From the NCBI RefSeq assembly GCF_024166365.1, contig NC_064820.1, positions 146,774,001 to 146,838,000 of the forward strand: a stretch of DNA of 64,000 nucleotides, in the 5' to 3' direction. The notes beneath the pieces are model-generated. The model made no database searches, was not told the origin of the DNA, and saw only the letters and a list, made by a program, of their open reading frames with translations. Shown one piece after another: positions 44,701-56,600 of this stretch. Source of the DNA: Elephas maximus indicus (taxonomy: Eukaryota > Chordata > Mammalia > Proboscidea > Elephantidae). The position numbers and the translations under genes were made by a program. Each line of letters starts with the position of its first letter. Position 1 is the stretch's first letter.

Positions 44701-47700
44701 TTGTTGGTTTTTTCAGTGTTTATCATTTTAACAAGCACTTTTAATATACCTGAAAGTAAATCTTCAAATACCCATCATTATTTCCTTAGGGGAAATTTTT
44801 AGAATTACTGGGTCAAAGCATTGTATATTTCTAAGGCTTTTAATATAATTTTCCATTTCTCCTTTCAAAAGATTGGTCCCGTTTTTCACTTTGAAAAGTT
44901 TATTACTAAATAAATGGTTGCTGAGAGACTCTTTTGTAATTAAATTTGGTCTCCCTTGACTTCTTGTTTGCTTTTATTACATTTATGTTCCTAGGTTATA
45001 AATTACCATGCGAAAAACCAAACCAAACCTGTTGCCCTCGAGTCCTGGCTCCTAGTAAACTTGGTTCATTTGAATGTGGTCTTTCCCCGTCAGCTAACTT
45101 TCAGGGAGAACATTTTCAGGGGTCCTTTTGCCTATGTCTCTAGTACTACAGATTTGATGGGTTGATTACCAGGCAGAGCTAACTACCCAGAGGAGACGTG
45201 TGTTTGTCTGTGTCTGGAATCAAGGTAATTTCCTAATAATAGATTTAGTCTCTGGTGCTTCATTGTTGTGAAGTTGCTTTTTACTTCCAGCTACCTTTAT
45301 TTATTTATTTATTTTAAGGTAGTTTTTATTTTATTTTCTGTTTTGGGGAATTCTCAACTTTCCAGTTACTCCACTGTAGCTTTTTTTGGCTTAGTCTTGG
45401 TATTGAATCTACTCAAATAGTAAGGGAGTTCTTTAAATCAGGGTAGATGTCTTTATTAGAATTTAGTTCACATACCACACTATTCACCCACTTAATTTTT
45501 ACAATTCAGTGGTTTTTAGTATATTCAAAGTTGTGCAGCCATCACCACAAATAATTTTAGAGCATTTTCATCATCCTTCAAAAACCCCATGCCAATTAGC
45601 AGTTGCTCGCCATTTCTTCCCAACTACTTCTCCCCTAACCTCCCTCCCCCCACGTCTATATTCTGTCTGCCTATTCTGGATAGTTCATGTAAATGAAATT
45701 ATACAATATGTGATCCTTTGTGATTAGCTTCTCTAACTTAGCATAAATGTTTCAGAGATTCATCTGTGTTGTTGGATGAATCAGTGTTTCATTTAATATT
45801 GCCAAATAATATTCCATTGTCTGACTATACCACATTTTGTTTATCTCTTCATGAGTTGATGGACATTTGGGTTCTAGTTTACTTTTGGATTACTTCTTAT
45901 TAACATTTTGAGTTCAGAACTTTTCAAGCATTTTATACTTTTATGGGTTTTACACAGATGATGATTTTTTTCTTTAGATATACTAAGTTTGATGTTCCTG
46001 TGAGATAGACAGTAAGTGGTTGGCTATACTACTTTGAAAATGAGAGACCTAGGTTAAAGTTAATAGAAGTACTGAATACATGGATAGTAACTGAGGCCAT
46101 GGGAGTAAGATGGCCCAGAGGGGTGTATAAAGGGGGAAGAGGGCCTAGGGTAGAGCCCTGAGGAATGACAGTGTTTAAGTGTGATTTTCTCCTCCTCCAA
46201 AAAAAGCCGCACTAATTCCTGTTTTTATGTGGGGTGGCATGTCTTGTTTCATGAAGCTTTCCACAATTTAGAAGTGTTTATAAATTTAAGTTGAATCCTG
46301 GTGGTGCAGTGGTTAAGCACTTGGCCGCTAACCAAAAGGTCGGCAGTTCAAATCCATCAACCACTCCTATGGGGCAGTTCTGCCCTGTCTTGTGGGGTCA
46401 CTATGAGTTAGAATCAACTCAACAGCAACAAGAGTTACAAAATTTAAAGGACTCCCTGGGTGGTGCAAATGGTTAATAAGCACTCCACTGCTATCAGAAA
46501 AGTTGGTGGCTTAAACCCAGCCAGAGGCACCTTAGAAGAAAGACCTGGCAGTCTGCTTCTGAAGGTCACAGCCTTGAAAACCCTATGGAGCACAGTTCTG
46601 TTCTGCACACGTGGGGTTGCCATGAGTTGGAATTGACTCAGCAGCAACTGACAATAACAAATAAAATTTAAATGGATTTACCCTTTGTTAACACAGTAAT
46701 TCTGCACCTAGAAATTTATTCGACAGACAAATAGTCTCATAAGTGGGTAAAATATTATGTTTGTTGTTTGAATTTTCACATAATCAGTCCAAGGGAGGAA
46801 AAGAGCCTCCCGAATATTTGAGACTTTTTAAAAAATGATTTTGAAAACCGTGCAAAAACAAATTATAAAACACAAGAAAAGGTAAAGAAAATAAGATCAT
46901 TTATAATTCTACTATCTACAGATAACCACTACTTGCATTTTAGCATTTAGTCTTACAAATGTTTTTATGACCATATCTCCTTTAAATGAAAATATTTACA
47001 TACCAAGTTTTTACCAAAAAGTAGACTACATAATTGGAAACTTTTTTTTAAGATAATGTATTATGGGTATCAATAAATATAGGTAGATACATGTCATTTT
47101 TGGTGGCTACATTGGTGTTGGTTATATGAATGTACCATTTATTTAAGTAGTCCCCTCTTTATGGAACACAAGGTAGTTTCCAGTTTTTCACTCTCATAAA
47201 TAGTATTATAGTGAACCTCCTGTAGATAAATTTTTGTGCATGTCCATGATTATTTCCTTAGAATAATTTCTAGGGATAGAATTTCTATGTCAAAAAAACA
47301 AGCAGTTTTTTAAGAGCTTTATTTAAGAATACTTAGAAATGTGGAATTTAAATGGATTTGCTATATGGTGTGTGTTGAAAAAATTGACAATGTATGAAAC
47401 AGATGTTAGCGTTAAGATTGGTTCTCCTAAAAGACAGAAAGCTGAGATACTTTAGTTATTGCATATGGTTCAGAACTTCTGACTGGACCAAGCATTCTGT
47501 TTGTGGTAGAGATTTCTGATAACCGTTAAATATGACAAAGTTAATATGTAAACAATTCTGATACTGTCTTTGCAGTGTATGCTGATGGTAGCATATGTTT
47601 AGATATCCTTCAGAACCGATGGAGTCCAACATATGATGTATCTTCTATCTTAACATCAATTCAGGTAAGTTTGTGTTAGGATTCTGTGGGATACAATCCT

Positions 47701-50544
47701 TTAAGAGCAATCTAAAGACTAAGTGAGCAAGGTAACTTCCCCACCATCCAGGTAACCAATGGCAGAGCTCAGACAAGAATCCATGATTTTCAGCTAACTG
47801 GTCTGATTTTCAGCTTCTCTCTTTGTTCTTTGGTACTACCTATGCGTATATATTTTGTTGACTAAAGGAAATAAGATTCATCACCAAATGTAATGTCAGA
47901 CATTTGCGAAGTAATCACAGTAATAGGGTCTAACCTTGGAAAGTGTTAGTTGCTATTTTAACCAAATCAAGCTGTTCATCTCCTGGGTAAAGAGAAGGTA
48001 TCAGTATGCTGAAAAATACTGTTCTGATATCTTTGAAATTAGAGGTGTTTAAGGTAATTGGCAAAATATTGAACGATGAGGAAGCATCAGAAGAAGAGGG
48101 AAGGAATACACAGAGTCACAGTAGCAAAAAGATTTGGTCAGTGTTCAGCCATTTCAGGAGGTAGCAGATGATTAAGAACCCGATGGTATTGAGGAAGAAG
48201 TCCAAGTGCACTGAAGGCATTAGCGAAACACAAGGCTCCAAGTATTGGCAGAATACCAGTCGAGATGTTTCGGCGGACACATGCAATGCTGGAAGCATTC
48301 AGTCTATGCCAAGAGCTTCGGAGGACAGCTACCTGGCCATCCGACTGGAAGAGATCCATATTTGCGCCCATCCCAAAGAAAGGTGATCCAAGAGAATGAA
48401 GAAATTATTGAAGAATATCATGAATATCACACTCAAGTAAAATTATGTTGACGGTAATTTTGAAATGGTCACAGGTAGTACATCAACAGGGAACTGCCAG
48501 AAATTCAAGCCAGATTCAGAAGAGGATGTGGAACAAGGGCTATCATTACTGATATCATATGGATCTTGGCTGAAAGCTGAGAATACTAGAAAGATGTTGA
48601 CCTGTGTTTTGTTGACTATGCAGAGGCATCCTGCTGTGTGGATCATAACAATTAAGGATAACATTGCGAAGAGTGGGAATTCCAGAACACTTAATTGTGC
48701 TCATGCAGAACCTGTACATAAACCAAGAGATAGTCATCAGAACAGAACAAGGGAATGTTGCGTGATTTAAAGTCAGGAAAGGTGTGCGCCAGGGTTGTAT
48801 GCTTTACACTTAATCTGTATGCTGAGCAAATAATCCAAAAAACTGGACTGCATGATAAAGAATGTGGCATCAGGATTGGAGGAAGAGCCATTAACAACCT
48901 GTGATATGCAGATGACACAGCCTTGCTGAAAATCAAGAGAAGTTGAAGCACTTACTGATGAAGATCAAAGACTGAGTACGGATTACACCTCAACATAACT
49001 CAAAAATCATCACAACTATGATAAATGGAGGAAATACTGAAGTTGTCAGTATTCATTTTACTTAGATCCACAATCAGTGCCCATGGAAGCAGCAGTCAAG
49101 GAATCAAACGATGTATTGCATTGGCCAAATCTGCAGCAAAAGACCCCATTAAAGTGTTAAAAAGAAAGATGTCACTTTGATCACTGAGGTGCGGCTTGAC
49201 CCAAGCCATGGTACTTCAGTCACCTCATATGCATGCAAAAGCTGCACAGTGAATAAAGCAGACTGAAGAATTGGTTCCTTTGAATTACAGTGTTGTTGAA
49301 GACTATTGGATATACTATGTGTGATGGTTAATGTTGTGTGTCAGCTTTGGCTGGGCCGTGATTCTCAGTGGTTTGGCAGTTATGTAATGATGTAATCACC
49401 TCCATGATGAGCTCTACTCTGATTAAAAAAAAAAATTTAGCCAGGGGATTTTCCCTCGGGGTATGGCTTGCATCCAGCATATATGGACTTTATGGCAAAG
49501 CTCCCTGGCTTTTGATCACTCTGGATACTGCATCTGGCTTGTCATCATCTGACCTCAAATTCTTGGGACTTAAGCCAGCGGTTTGCCATATTGCCTGTCA
49601 ATTCTGGGATTCATCAGCTTCTGCGCCCATTAGCCAGTAGCCTGTCATCTGACCTGCCAGTCTTGGGTGTTTTCTGCCCCTGCCCCTACATGACTCAGGA
49701 GAAGCCTCCAGCCTGACGCCTGACCCACAGACTTAGGACCTGCCAGCCTCTACAACCATGAGAGCCATTTTCTTGAGATAAGTTTCTCTCTCTCTTTTTA
49801 CATATCTATATACTTCACTGGTTTTGCTTCTGTAGTGAACCCAGCCTAAGATACCATGGACTGCCAGAAGAAAAACAAACCCGTCTTTGGAAGATGTACG
49901 ACCACAGTGCTTCTTAGGAGAATGGCGAGACTTTGTCTCATGTACTTTGGACCATGTTATCAGGAGGGATCAGTCCCTGGAGAAGAACATCATGCTTGGT
50001 AAAGCCTTCAGCAAAAAAGAGGAGGACCCTCAACAAGATGGATTGCACAGTGGCTGCAACAATGGGCTGAAACACAGCAATGATTATGAGGATGGCACAG
50101 GACTAGGCAGTGTTTCATTCTGTTGTACCTAAGTTCGCTATGAGTCAGAACCAATTCGACGGCACCTAACAACAAGAAGTAACTAAGAGCTATTTGTTTT
50201 GGAAGCTTAAGTTGTCTTATCAGTAGGAGCCCTCTTACTGTAGCATTGTATCAGGTCATTTCTGAAAGTGTTTAAACCTAAAAATTACATAAGAAATGCT
50301 AATCTCTGCTATTGAATAATTTGTCATTTCGTGTAACTTTTCTGTGCTCCACATCTCACCCCTTGCTGGTATGAAGAATAAATCTAAATTTTTTCTGCCC
50401 TATCTTTCCCTCTAGTCTCTCCTGGATGAACCAAATCCAAACAGTCCAGCCAACAGCCAGGCAGCACAGCTTTATCAGGAAAACAAACGAGAATATGAGA
50501 AAAGAGTTTCGGCAATTGTTGAACAAAGCTGGAATGATTCATAA
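35661..50544 (+). CDS. UBE2B: UBE2B (RAD6B), E2 ubiquitin-conjugating enzyme, complete
   Basis: Carries ubiquitin as a thioester and passes it on with RING E3 partners. Known roles are PCNA monoubiquitination with RAD18, H2B monoubiquitination with RNF20/40, and N-end-rule degradation, mostly nuclear. Six exons (35661-35704, 37748-37828, 39159-39184, 44218-44307, 47576-47664, 50416-50544) total 459 bp and give 152 residues, the family length. The start [15 protein letters not shown] is the invariant RAD6 N-terminus. HPN is at 78-80, catalytic Cys88 is in GSICLDIL, and the C-terminus ends EQSWNDS, the RAD6B form. All introns are GT-AG and in phase, with no damage. Confidence 0.99.
35705..37747 (+). 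other. UBE2B: UBE2B intron 1
   Basis: The first ~600 bases continue the CpG island and the rest is AT-rich. A (GT)n tract lies at about 37326-37340. No repeat of a named family and no gene seen. Confidence 0.8.
37748..37828 (+). CDS. UBE2B: UBE2B exon 2
   Basis: 81 bp. Completes Arg15, then residues 16-41 ([16 protein letters not shown] to AVIF), with two bases of Gly42. Acceptor TTCCTAG, donor GTGAGT. Confidence 0.97.
37829..39158 (+). other. UBE2B: UBE2B intron 2
   Basis: About 1.3 kb of AT-rich sequence with several A- and T-runs (for example near 38480 and 38915). No recognisable repeat or gene. Confidence 0.75.
39159..39184 (+). CDS. UBE2B: UBE2B exon 3 (26-bp micro-exon)
   Basis: Completes Gly42, encodes residues 43-50 (PEGTPFED), and gives one base of Gly51. 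Acceptor GTTTTCAG, donor GTAAGT. The tiny size is supported by phase and by the uninterrupted E2 sequence. Confidence 0.96.
39832..40045 (+). mobile_element. AfroSINE copy
   Basis: Sense long-subtype copy: TGGTGGTGCAGTGGTGAAGC head, GCAGTCTGCTTCCATAAAG middle, and a tail ending TTCAGTGGCATTGGGT. Confidence 0.88.
40395..40550 (+). mobile_element. AfroSINE copy, well preserved
   Basis: Sense short-subtype copy with GGTCGGCAGTTCGAATCC and most tail CpGs intact. Confidence 0.9.
40840..41060 (+). mobile_element. Old L1 3' remnant, tentative
   Basis: Resembles an L1M segment (GATTGCAGCACTGTCCATAA, AATGTCCAATAGGGGAAATG). Heavily diverged. Confidence 0.5.
41165..41661 (+). mobile_element. 5'-truncated L1 with 14-bp target duplication
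   Basis: The body (41179-41647) matches the 3' UTR of the long L1 at 7080-7430 and ends in a polyadenylation signal (AATAAA at about 41622) and an A-tail. The duplication ATTTCAGCTTTTTA lies at 41165-41178 and 41648-41661. Only L1 3' UTR sequence is present. Confidence 0.9.
42279..42488 (-). mobile_element. AfroSINE copy
   Basis: Antisense long-subtype copy. The tail is at the left (CCAACTCATGGCGGCCC) and the head at the right (GTTAACCATTTGTACTACCC). Diverged. Confidence 0.8.
42803..42890 (-). mobile_element. RTE 3' tail fragment
   Basis: Antisense TTGTTAGGTGCAGTCAAGTC and TGTTCGGTCCTGTGCA match the left ends of the RTE copies at 5165 and 23658. Confidence 0.7.
43541..43698 (+). mobile_element. 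AfroSINE copy
   Basis: Sense short-subtype copy: CCCTGGTGGCGTAGTGGTTA head, GTCACTATGAGTTGGAATTG tail. Confidence 0.92.
43815..43932 (+). mobile_element. AfroSINE copy, partial
   Basis: Sense copy with the head (CCCCAGTGGCACAGTGGTTA). It has deletions in the B-box region and the tail, and is inserted in an old L1 remnant. Confidence 0.8.
44218..44307 (+). CDS. UBE2B: UBE2B exon 4
   Basis: 90 bp. Completes Gly51, encodes residues 52-80 ([20 protein letters not shown] through FHPN), and gives one base of Val81. Carries the HPN motif. Acceptor TACCTAG, donor GTAAGT. Confidence 0.98.
45450..45900 (+). mobile_element. L1M 3' UTR remnant
   Basis: Carries the order typical of old L1 3' UTRs: TTTTTACAATTCAGTGG, GTTGTGCAGCCATCACCAC, then AATAATATTCCATTGTCTG. 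Confidence 0.65.
46292..46437 (+). mobile_element. AfroSINE copy
   Basis: Sense short-subtype copy: TGGTGGTGCAGTGGTTAAGC head, GTCACTATGAGTTAGAATC tail. A small deletion follows the B-box region. Confidence 0.88.
46449..46660 (+). mobile_element. AfroSINE copy
   Basis: Sense long-subtype copy directly after the previous one: TCCCTGGGTGGTGCAAATGG head, GAAGAAAGACCTGGCAGTC middle, GGGTTGCCATGAGTTGGAAT tail. Confidence 0.88.
47576..47664 (+). CDS. UBE2B: UBE2B exon 5 (active-site cysteine)
   Basis: 89 bp. Completes Val81 and encodes residues 82-110, including Cys88 in GSICLDILQ and the [17 protein letters not shown] segment. Acceptor TTTGCAG, donor GTAAGT. Confidence 0.98.
48050..50180 (+). 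mobile_element. Degenerate RTE retrotransposon
   Basis: Sense copy starting in the linker before the reverse transcriptase, collinear with 19530 onwards. It runs to the 3' tail (CGCTATGAGTCAGAACCAAT, then GGCACCTAACAACAA). The Y-A-D-D coding region is recognisable at about 48904-48920 (ATATGCAGATGACACAGC) but out of any long frame. Older than the copy at 21505. Confidence 0.85.
49320..49851 (+). mobile_element. LTR-like element inside the RTE
   Basis: Starts TGTGATGGTTAATG and ends near CCAGCCTAAGA. It interrupts the RTE between GATATACTATG and ATACCATGGACTGCC. A 7-bp flank, TACTATG (49313-49319) and TACCATG (49852-49858), looks like a target duplication with one change. No coding region. 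Confidence 0.65.
50416..50544 (+). CDS. UBE2B: UBE2B exon 6 coding part
   Basis: Residues 111-152 and the TAA stop at 50542-50544. Begins [15 protein letters not shown] and ends with the RAD6B-type tail. The acceptor is TTTCCCTCTAG. The exon continues into a long 3' UTR. Confidence 0.98.
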
Positions 50545-52125
50545 TAGACAACTGGTCTGTTAATCTTTTTCATCATTGTTGTGTATAATTTACCTCTCAG
50601 TAGAAAGGCTAACAAATTTTAAGTGCCACAGGTTTTAAGGATTCTGCAAAAAAAAAAAAAAAAGTCCTTCAGTTTAGAACCTACAAAAGCTTGTGTATCT
50701 TGATTAATGTACTTTTTATTGCATGGTGTGAACTAAGTTATTGCTACATAAATTTGTAATATATCCTGTTTGTATTTTTTTCCAAGTGTATAATGTTGGT
50801 GTGGAGTTTTCATGACAGAATATACACATTTTGTAAATCTGTACTTTTTTCAAATATTGAATGCCTTATTTTTGAATTCTTTAGATTTTTAAATTGGAGA
50901 AAAGCACTTAAAGTTTTTTATATATGAATATTACATGTAAAGCTGTTAAAATACATAACTTCAGTGCAAGAGACTTTGTCACTTATTTCCTTATCTGTGT
51001 AGGATGGGTTAATAAGTCTCTAGCTCTCCACAATTGATAGTTTCATTTCCAAGTTCAAGAGAACAGATTTATATTTTATCAAGAAATTCTTCAAATTTGA
51101 TTCTAAACACCAATTATAATTTCATATTTTATTTTGAATGTACCTATATTAGTTTTAATTGCATAACTGGCTTGATTCTGTCTAGTTCTGTATTTAGGCC
51201 ACTTGTTACGGTTTCTTCATGCACTACTTATGTTACTGTACCTTTTGCAGTTAGCACCTCTACCATGAACGGAGAGCTGATGCAACTTATTCTGCTACTT
51301 GAAAGCATCTTTAAAAGGTTTTTGATTGATGAAGAAAGTCTATAAACATTTTCCAAAAATTCATGCCCCACAATTAACAATGAATAAGAATTGATTGCAT
51401 TAGTTGGAGCAAGGCAGGTGTTTGCAAGGAATCTTGGTATAATTTAAACATTTAAAAACTGCCTTTTAATACAGTTGCATATCTGTTTATTCTGGGGAAT
51501 GTTTACCACCACGGCCTGCTGAGTTGCTTTCTCTTGTGGAGATTTTTTTTGTTTTAATCTCCTAAATTGTATAAAAGTTGTACTGAACTTAGTTTATTGG
51601 ATAAATTTAAAACACAGTATTGTAGAAAGCTGAGACGAAGCTGTCTTATGTGTTCAAAAAGTATAGAAAATGGAAAATATGCTAGTAATTTTTGTTGAGC
51701 CACTCGTGTAGTCTTTCTGCTAGTTAAAACAGCTTTTTTAAATATTAAAACCCCAAGACTTTCTTGTCTTATCAGTAGTAGCTCACAGAAGGGGAGTAAG
51801 CTAGCAGCTTTTTCTCTATTGGAGTACTGGGTTACAGGATGGTAATGTCTGCAACTTCTATTCATTAAGCCAAGTGTAATACTAAAATGGATAAGTGCTG
51901 ATCTTTCATTCAAAGGGTAGTTTACTGACTGGAATCATGGGGGAAAAAAAAGATGTTTTGTTTAAAGGTACTTTTTGGCTATATTAAATGTGTGATGCTT
52001 TTATAGTTCAGCTCTACAACAAATTAGTTTCTATAGACATTTACCCCAGTGACTGACTCTTAGATTAAATATGCAGTATCTGTGAGGACTCTCCTCTTAT
52101 TTCATTAAATGCCATTTGGATACTG
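50545..52125 (+). other. UBE2B: UBE2B 3' UTR (end estimated)
   Basis: AT-rich sequence without interspersed repeats follows the stop codon. No AATAAA is seen before about 53740. The variant ATTAAA at 52104-52109, just before a MIR-containing stretch, is a reasonable end and gives a 3' UTR of about 1.6 kb. Other ATTAAA copies (about 51980 and 52065) allow alternatives. Confidence 0.55.
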
Positions 52126-52549
52126 CTTCAAAATCCATTTTTATCCTTAACCTATTTTTCATTTCCATATTTAAAACTGGAACGTGTCAGGTATTGATAG
52201 ATAACTAGAAGGGAATTACATTTTGCTTTGTGGAAAGGTCAGCGACTAACATATGTAGCAACAGTCATACCTACTTCATGTTTCCCATGGAAAAAATCCT
52301 TAGGATTGTTCCATCTCTCAAAAATTCCAGTTTTTTCTTCAGCCTTGGAACAGATTCCCATTTCTTTGGTTGAGTACCTGATAAAAACCTTCAATTCCTA
52401 AGATTACGTCATACGAAAAATACCTACCTTTAAACACCAAGTTAACGTGTGATGTGGCAAGAGGCTAAAACAGATATTTATTTTTGGTATGAGGTTGTAT
52501 TGTTCAATTTGTTCAAGTTTAAATGCATGTGTGATGTAATTCCTCTAAT

Positions 52550-52755
52550 AGCTCCAACAGACAGCACTCTGTCCCAGGCACGTTCTAAGCACATAATATG
52601 TATTATTTCAACCTCAATAACCCTATGAGATACAGGTACTGTTATATTTCATTTGTGAGAAAACTAGGTACAAAGTTATTAACTTACTTGCCCAAGGTCA
52701 GCCAGCTAAGTGATAGAGCTGGGGTCTGAATCCAGGTGGTCTGGTCTTTTAACCT
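52550..52755 (-). mobile_element. MIR copy
   Basis: Antisense MIR: GTTCTAAGCACATAATATG, ACCCTATGAGATACAGGTAC, TGCCCAAGGTCAGCCAGCTA. Confidence 0.8.
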
Positions 52756-52879
52756 GTAAAAATAGCAACGCAGATGTCCCATCTCCTCAAACTTTGTGAG
52801 GGAGGAGATCAAGATCAGCATCAGCTCATGGCTGATTTCCTGTGAGGTGGAGGTCAGGCATATGCACTCTGTACTTCTC

Positions 52880-53650
52880 TGCTGAGTTCAATAATTTGTT
52901 GCAGTGGCTGCACAGAACTCATAGATAATACAATTATGGGGCTTATTAGGGAAGTAACAGGTTACATACAGTTCACAATCAAGAATGACTCAGGATGTAG
53001 TTCTTTGGTTGGGATGGATTGTCAGCCGTGCCGGCAGGCAGGCCTCCCTCTGGCCCTTGGCCTCACTTCTACCCTGCTTGGGCAAGTATTACAAAGCTCT
53101 TTAGGGCTGCCAGTAAGTGCCCAGAGGCACCGTACTCTGTCAGGAAGCCTCCTGCCGGAAGGTGCTCAACCTCTCACTCTGGGTCAGCACACCCACTGTA
53201 GCCTCCTAGCTCCGTGAGCCAGAAAGTCCACGGTCTCATGCTCGTCTCCTCACTCTGGTGCCGTCATTTCTCTGCTGACTCTTCTCGCGATCTCCAGTGT
53301 TACAGCTCTTTAGCTCTGCCTTCAGGTTCCAGGAAGTTCTCAGCATAGGGACCCCGAGTCCAAAGGATGCAGTCTACTCCTGGCTCTTGGTGATAGTAAG
53401 GTCCCCCCTTTCCACCTCTGGAATGGCTCGTTTTAAGGCTAGTGGGGTGGCAAAACCGATCAGTCTCTTCAGTGGGCTTCCATATACCTTGTTTACATGG
53501 CCCCACCCCCACAAGGGCGCCATGCACCTTATTTGCGTTACTAGCAAGCTGTCCAATCCCCTTGGTGGGCCACAAGCACTTTATTTGCATAATTCCACGT
53601 AATCATTTGGTAGGCATTAACAAGAACGTGATGAAAAAGGCTATATACAC
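52880..53650. repeat. Possible old LTR fragment, tentative
   Basis: The CACAGAACTCATAGATAATA segment resembles the one at about 23315-23370. The GC content and lack of any gene suggest repeat origin. Ends cannot be set. Confidence 0.35.
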
Positions 53651-56600
53651 TATTTATCACACCACATAACCAGTAACTGTACTGTCCTTTAAGAGATATT
53701 AAAGGATTGAGTTTAGTTTGGGAAATGCTACTGAACCTTAATAAATATTCATCCCAATTTGTGAAAATTCTTTAGTTGATTTAGAGTCACATACAGACTT
53801 GGGTCTATCCAATGAAAAGGTTGGAGCACCATTTTCCACCTCGTTTTAAAAATGTAAACAAAGTTTGTATATAGGAGCCCTTTGGTCTTTGATATATAGG
53901 ACCGTGACTTATTTTTTTCCCCTTTTTGCAAATATTCTTGAGTATGTGGAAACCCACCCTCCCAAACTAGCCAAAAAAAAAAAAATTCCATGACTATAAA
54001 TAACTTCAGAACTGATCTAAAAAGACTTACGTAGGTGGAAGGTAGTAGGGAAGGAAGCTATTAAAGGTGCTGTATTTAGCAACAGTCTGCTTTTTGTTCA
54101 GTAAACAAGGTGCCTAACTACTTAGTTTTATTTAATGCTTTAACCCTGGGACTCGAACACAATTTAGAGTTATATCTCCCAAGTTCTGGGAGATAGGGTC
54201 GTATCTGACAAATTTTGGGGTCCTGATAGTGTTTATTACAATTCCTTTGTATTGCATTCAGCAATGCAGAGTCTCAAAGACATCTCAGTTATGTGGGAAT
54301 TATATATGTAAATAATAGAAAAATCAGTAGGTGAAAAGCTATTGTAGATAAATGAACAGGGCCTTGTGCCAAAATGGTAGTGACTTCAGTTCCCAGTGGT
54401 TTTCTAAAGTTATTCTGGTATGCGGCATACAGCAGAGATATTAGAAACTAAATTTTATTGTTAAAAAGAGTGACTTTTTATAAAGTTTTCTCTATTTATA
54501 ACTGGGCTAGGGCTTTTTTTTTTTTTTTTAAGTTGGCCAAAAAGATGAATGAGCCATGTCCTTTACAAACCTTGTTGAATGTGTGGCTCTCCCTCAACTC
54601 AGCAGCATTAGCTCCTTGAGAGTTGAACTCAAGAAGCAGGAAGGACTGGCTCCAAGCTTCCTTTTTGGTACATGGAAGATTCATACTTGGCTAAGAAGAG
54701 TGCATGAACTGACTCTCAGAACTCTGGCGTTTCGTCAGAGCTAAAGCTTGGCCACCTTAGGCTTTTATCAGTGACTTCTGCAATACCATGTTTGAGAAGA
54801 CCCTAATAAAAAGAACAAATTCTTTTGAGAGGAAGCAAATAATCATTTAGCTCATTAGAGAGGTCTTTACATGGTGATATTCTTGGTTACAAGTGTGATG
54901 CTTCTGTAGTCCCTTGGGAAGGTTAGCCTACCTGAAGTCTGACCTGGAAGATTAGGATTCATGAAGTGCCATTAGGTGTGAGCTTGTGGAGAGGGGAGCA
55001 GAGCCTGTCACTGAAAGGATCCTCTGAGACTCCCCATCAACCTGAGCCATCCTTTCCCATCCTGAAGCTGCCTATCATTCTTCTGGGAGTGAGGGAGGAG
55101 TACTGTGGCGTTCTTAAGGCTGCCAAAATGCAAACATAAGAGCACTTAATGCAGACCTCTGGAGAGCAAAAGGTTGGTTTTGCTGCTTCCTGTCTGAAGC
55201 CCAAAGGATACAGTTGCCCTTTTCCCCTCCTCCTTTACAAACAAGTCCTTTTGCCAAGAATACCACAGCCCACCAGCTGAACTGGACTAGCTGGGCTCAA
55301 CAGGAGAATGTCAACTGCAGAGAAACTTGCTGCTCTTTAGCTGGGCTCTGTGTAAAGTTATTTTACAAAACTAAGTTGGGAAGTTTTGTTCTTTGCTTGG
55401 TGGTGCTGGTGCAAAGACAAACAGGAAGCTGCTTACCTGCTGTATCATTTCCAAACCTGAGGGATACCTTCTTCCAGTAGAACACTGTGTTTCTGCTTGG
55501 CTTAAAAACCGTGCTGGGCCAAGAATAGGAAGGAATCCAGAACCCATATCACCAGAGTTGGCTAAAGGCTTGGAACATTATCTCCAAAGAAAATCTTAAT
55601 TGGTAACCTTACTTTGTCGCAGTGGGTTTTGGTTACAGGACTGTTCTTGTATGGGCACATAGGCTATGGTTCCAAGTGAAGACTCCCAGGAACATCAAGA
55701 GCTTACCTTCAGAGTGAAAACAAGGTCCATCCCAGGGGTGGGTACAAAGGATCTGTAAGCCAGGAAGATCAGCAGGGTAGTATCAAGGCCTGACAATAGT
55801 GAGTTTGAACCTATCTGTGGGAGAAAGTTACCCTTCTGGCTTTTGTTAGTCTTTACACATTGGCTCTTTGATAGGGACTGGGTCACCTTTTGTACAGAAC
55901 AGCTTGAGACCAGACCACAATCACTGTGATACCCCCTCAAGACCAAGTCTGAAGGATCAAGCTGTAAGAGATAATCTAAGCATCAAAAATGGAGACTTAA
56001 AGCCCAGGACTGAGAACCATTTTCCAGACAAACTTTGGCTGTGTCTGCTCAGACCTGGGCAGTGGACCAGGCCTCTAAGAGACAGCAAAGGGCCTCCTCC
56101 TGGCTCCAAGCTCCTAATCCTTTGGGGACACTTTAATACAAGTTTTCTTTTTTGTTATAAAAGTAGAACATAGTCATGAAAGATAATTTGGTAAAGAGAG
56201 AAAAAAAAAATACAGAGAGGTAGAAAGAAATGGGTCATAGTCTGACCACCTGGGAGGTTTAGAATAGCTGGCTTAAGAAGTGGCAACCATAGGTGATGGT
56301 CCAGCTGGGGCCCGCAATTACACTCAGTGATGAGCAATCGAGTCAGTTTATAAGACAAAACCCTGGGCCGAGCTTTGTCGCCCAGCGTGCAGGAGCCCTT
56401 TCCCTGGCTAGGTGCCAGAGGCACTGCCCTCTGTACCAATGCTATATAGCAAAGGCCATGCCTATGGCAAAAACAAGTATACCCACAGGCTGTATACCCA
56501 GGTGGTACAGAGGCTCTGAAGCACCTACTATGGGAGAGGGTTGTGCAAGCCACGTAAGCTCTGGCCAAGGTTGGTCATTTCTTCATGGCAGCCCTCTGGA

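Larger units (their letters stand above)
44308..47575 (+). other. UBE2B: UBE2B intron 4
   Basis: Contains old L1-like 3' sequence at 44480-44870, 45450-45900 and 46880-47330, two AfroSINEs (46292, 46449) and a short AfroSINE tail (45012-45050). No gene seen. Confidence 0.75.
47665..50415 (+). other. UBE2B: UBE2B intron 5
   Basis: Mostly a degenerate RTE (48050-50180) split by an LTR-like element. The flanking 47665-48050 and 50180-50415 show nothing I can name. Confidence 0.8.

Noticed and set aside
53297-53602. Overlapping open stretches of about 100 codons on both strands
   Set aside because: They lie in a probable LTR fragment, with no conserved domain and no splice or promoter context.
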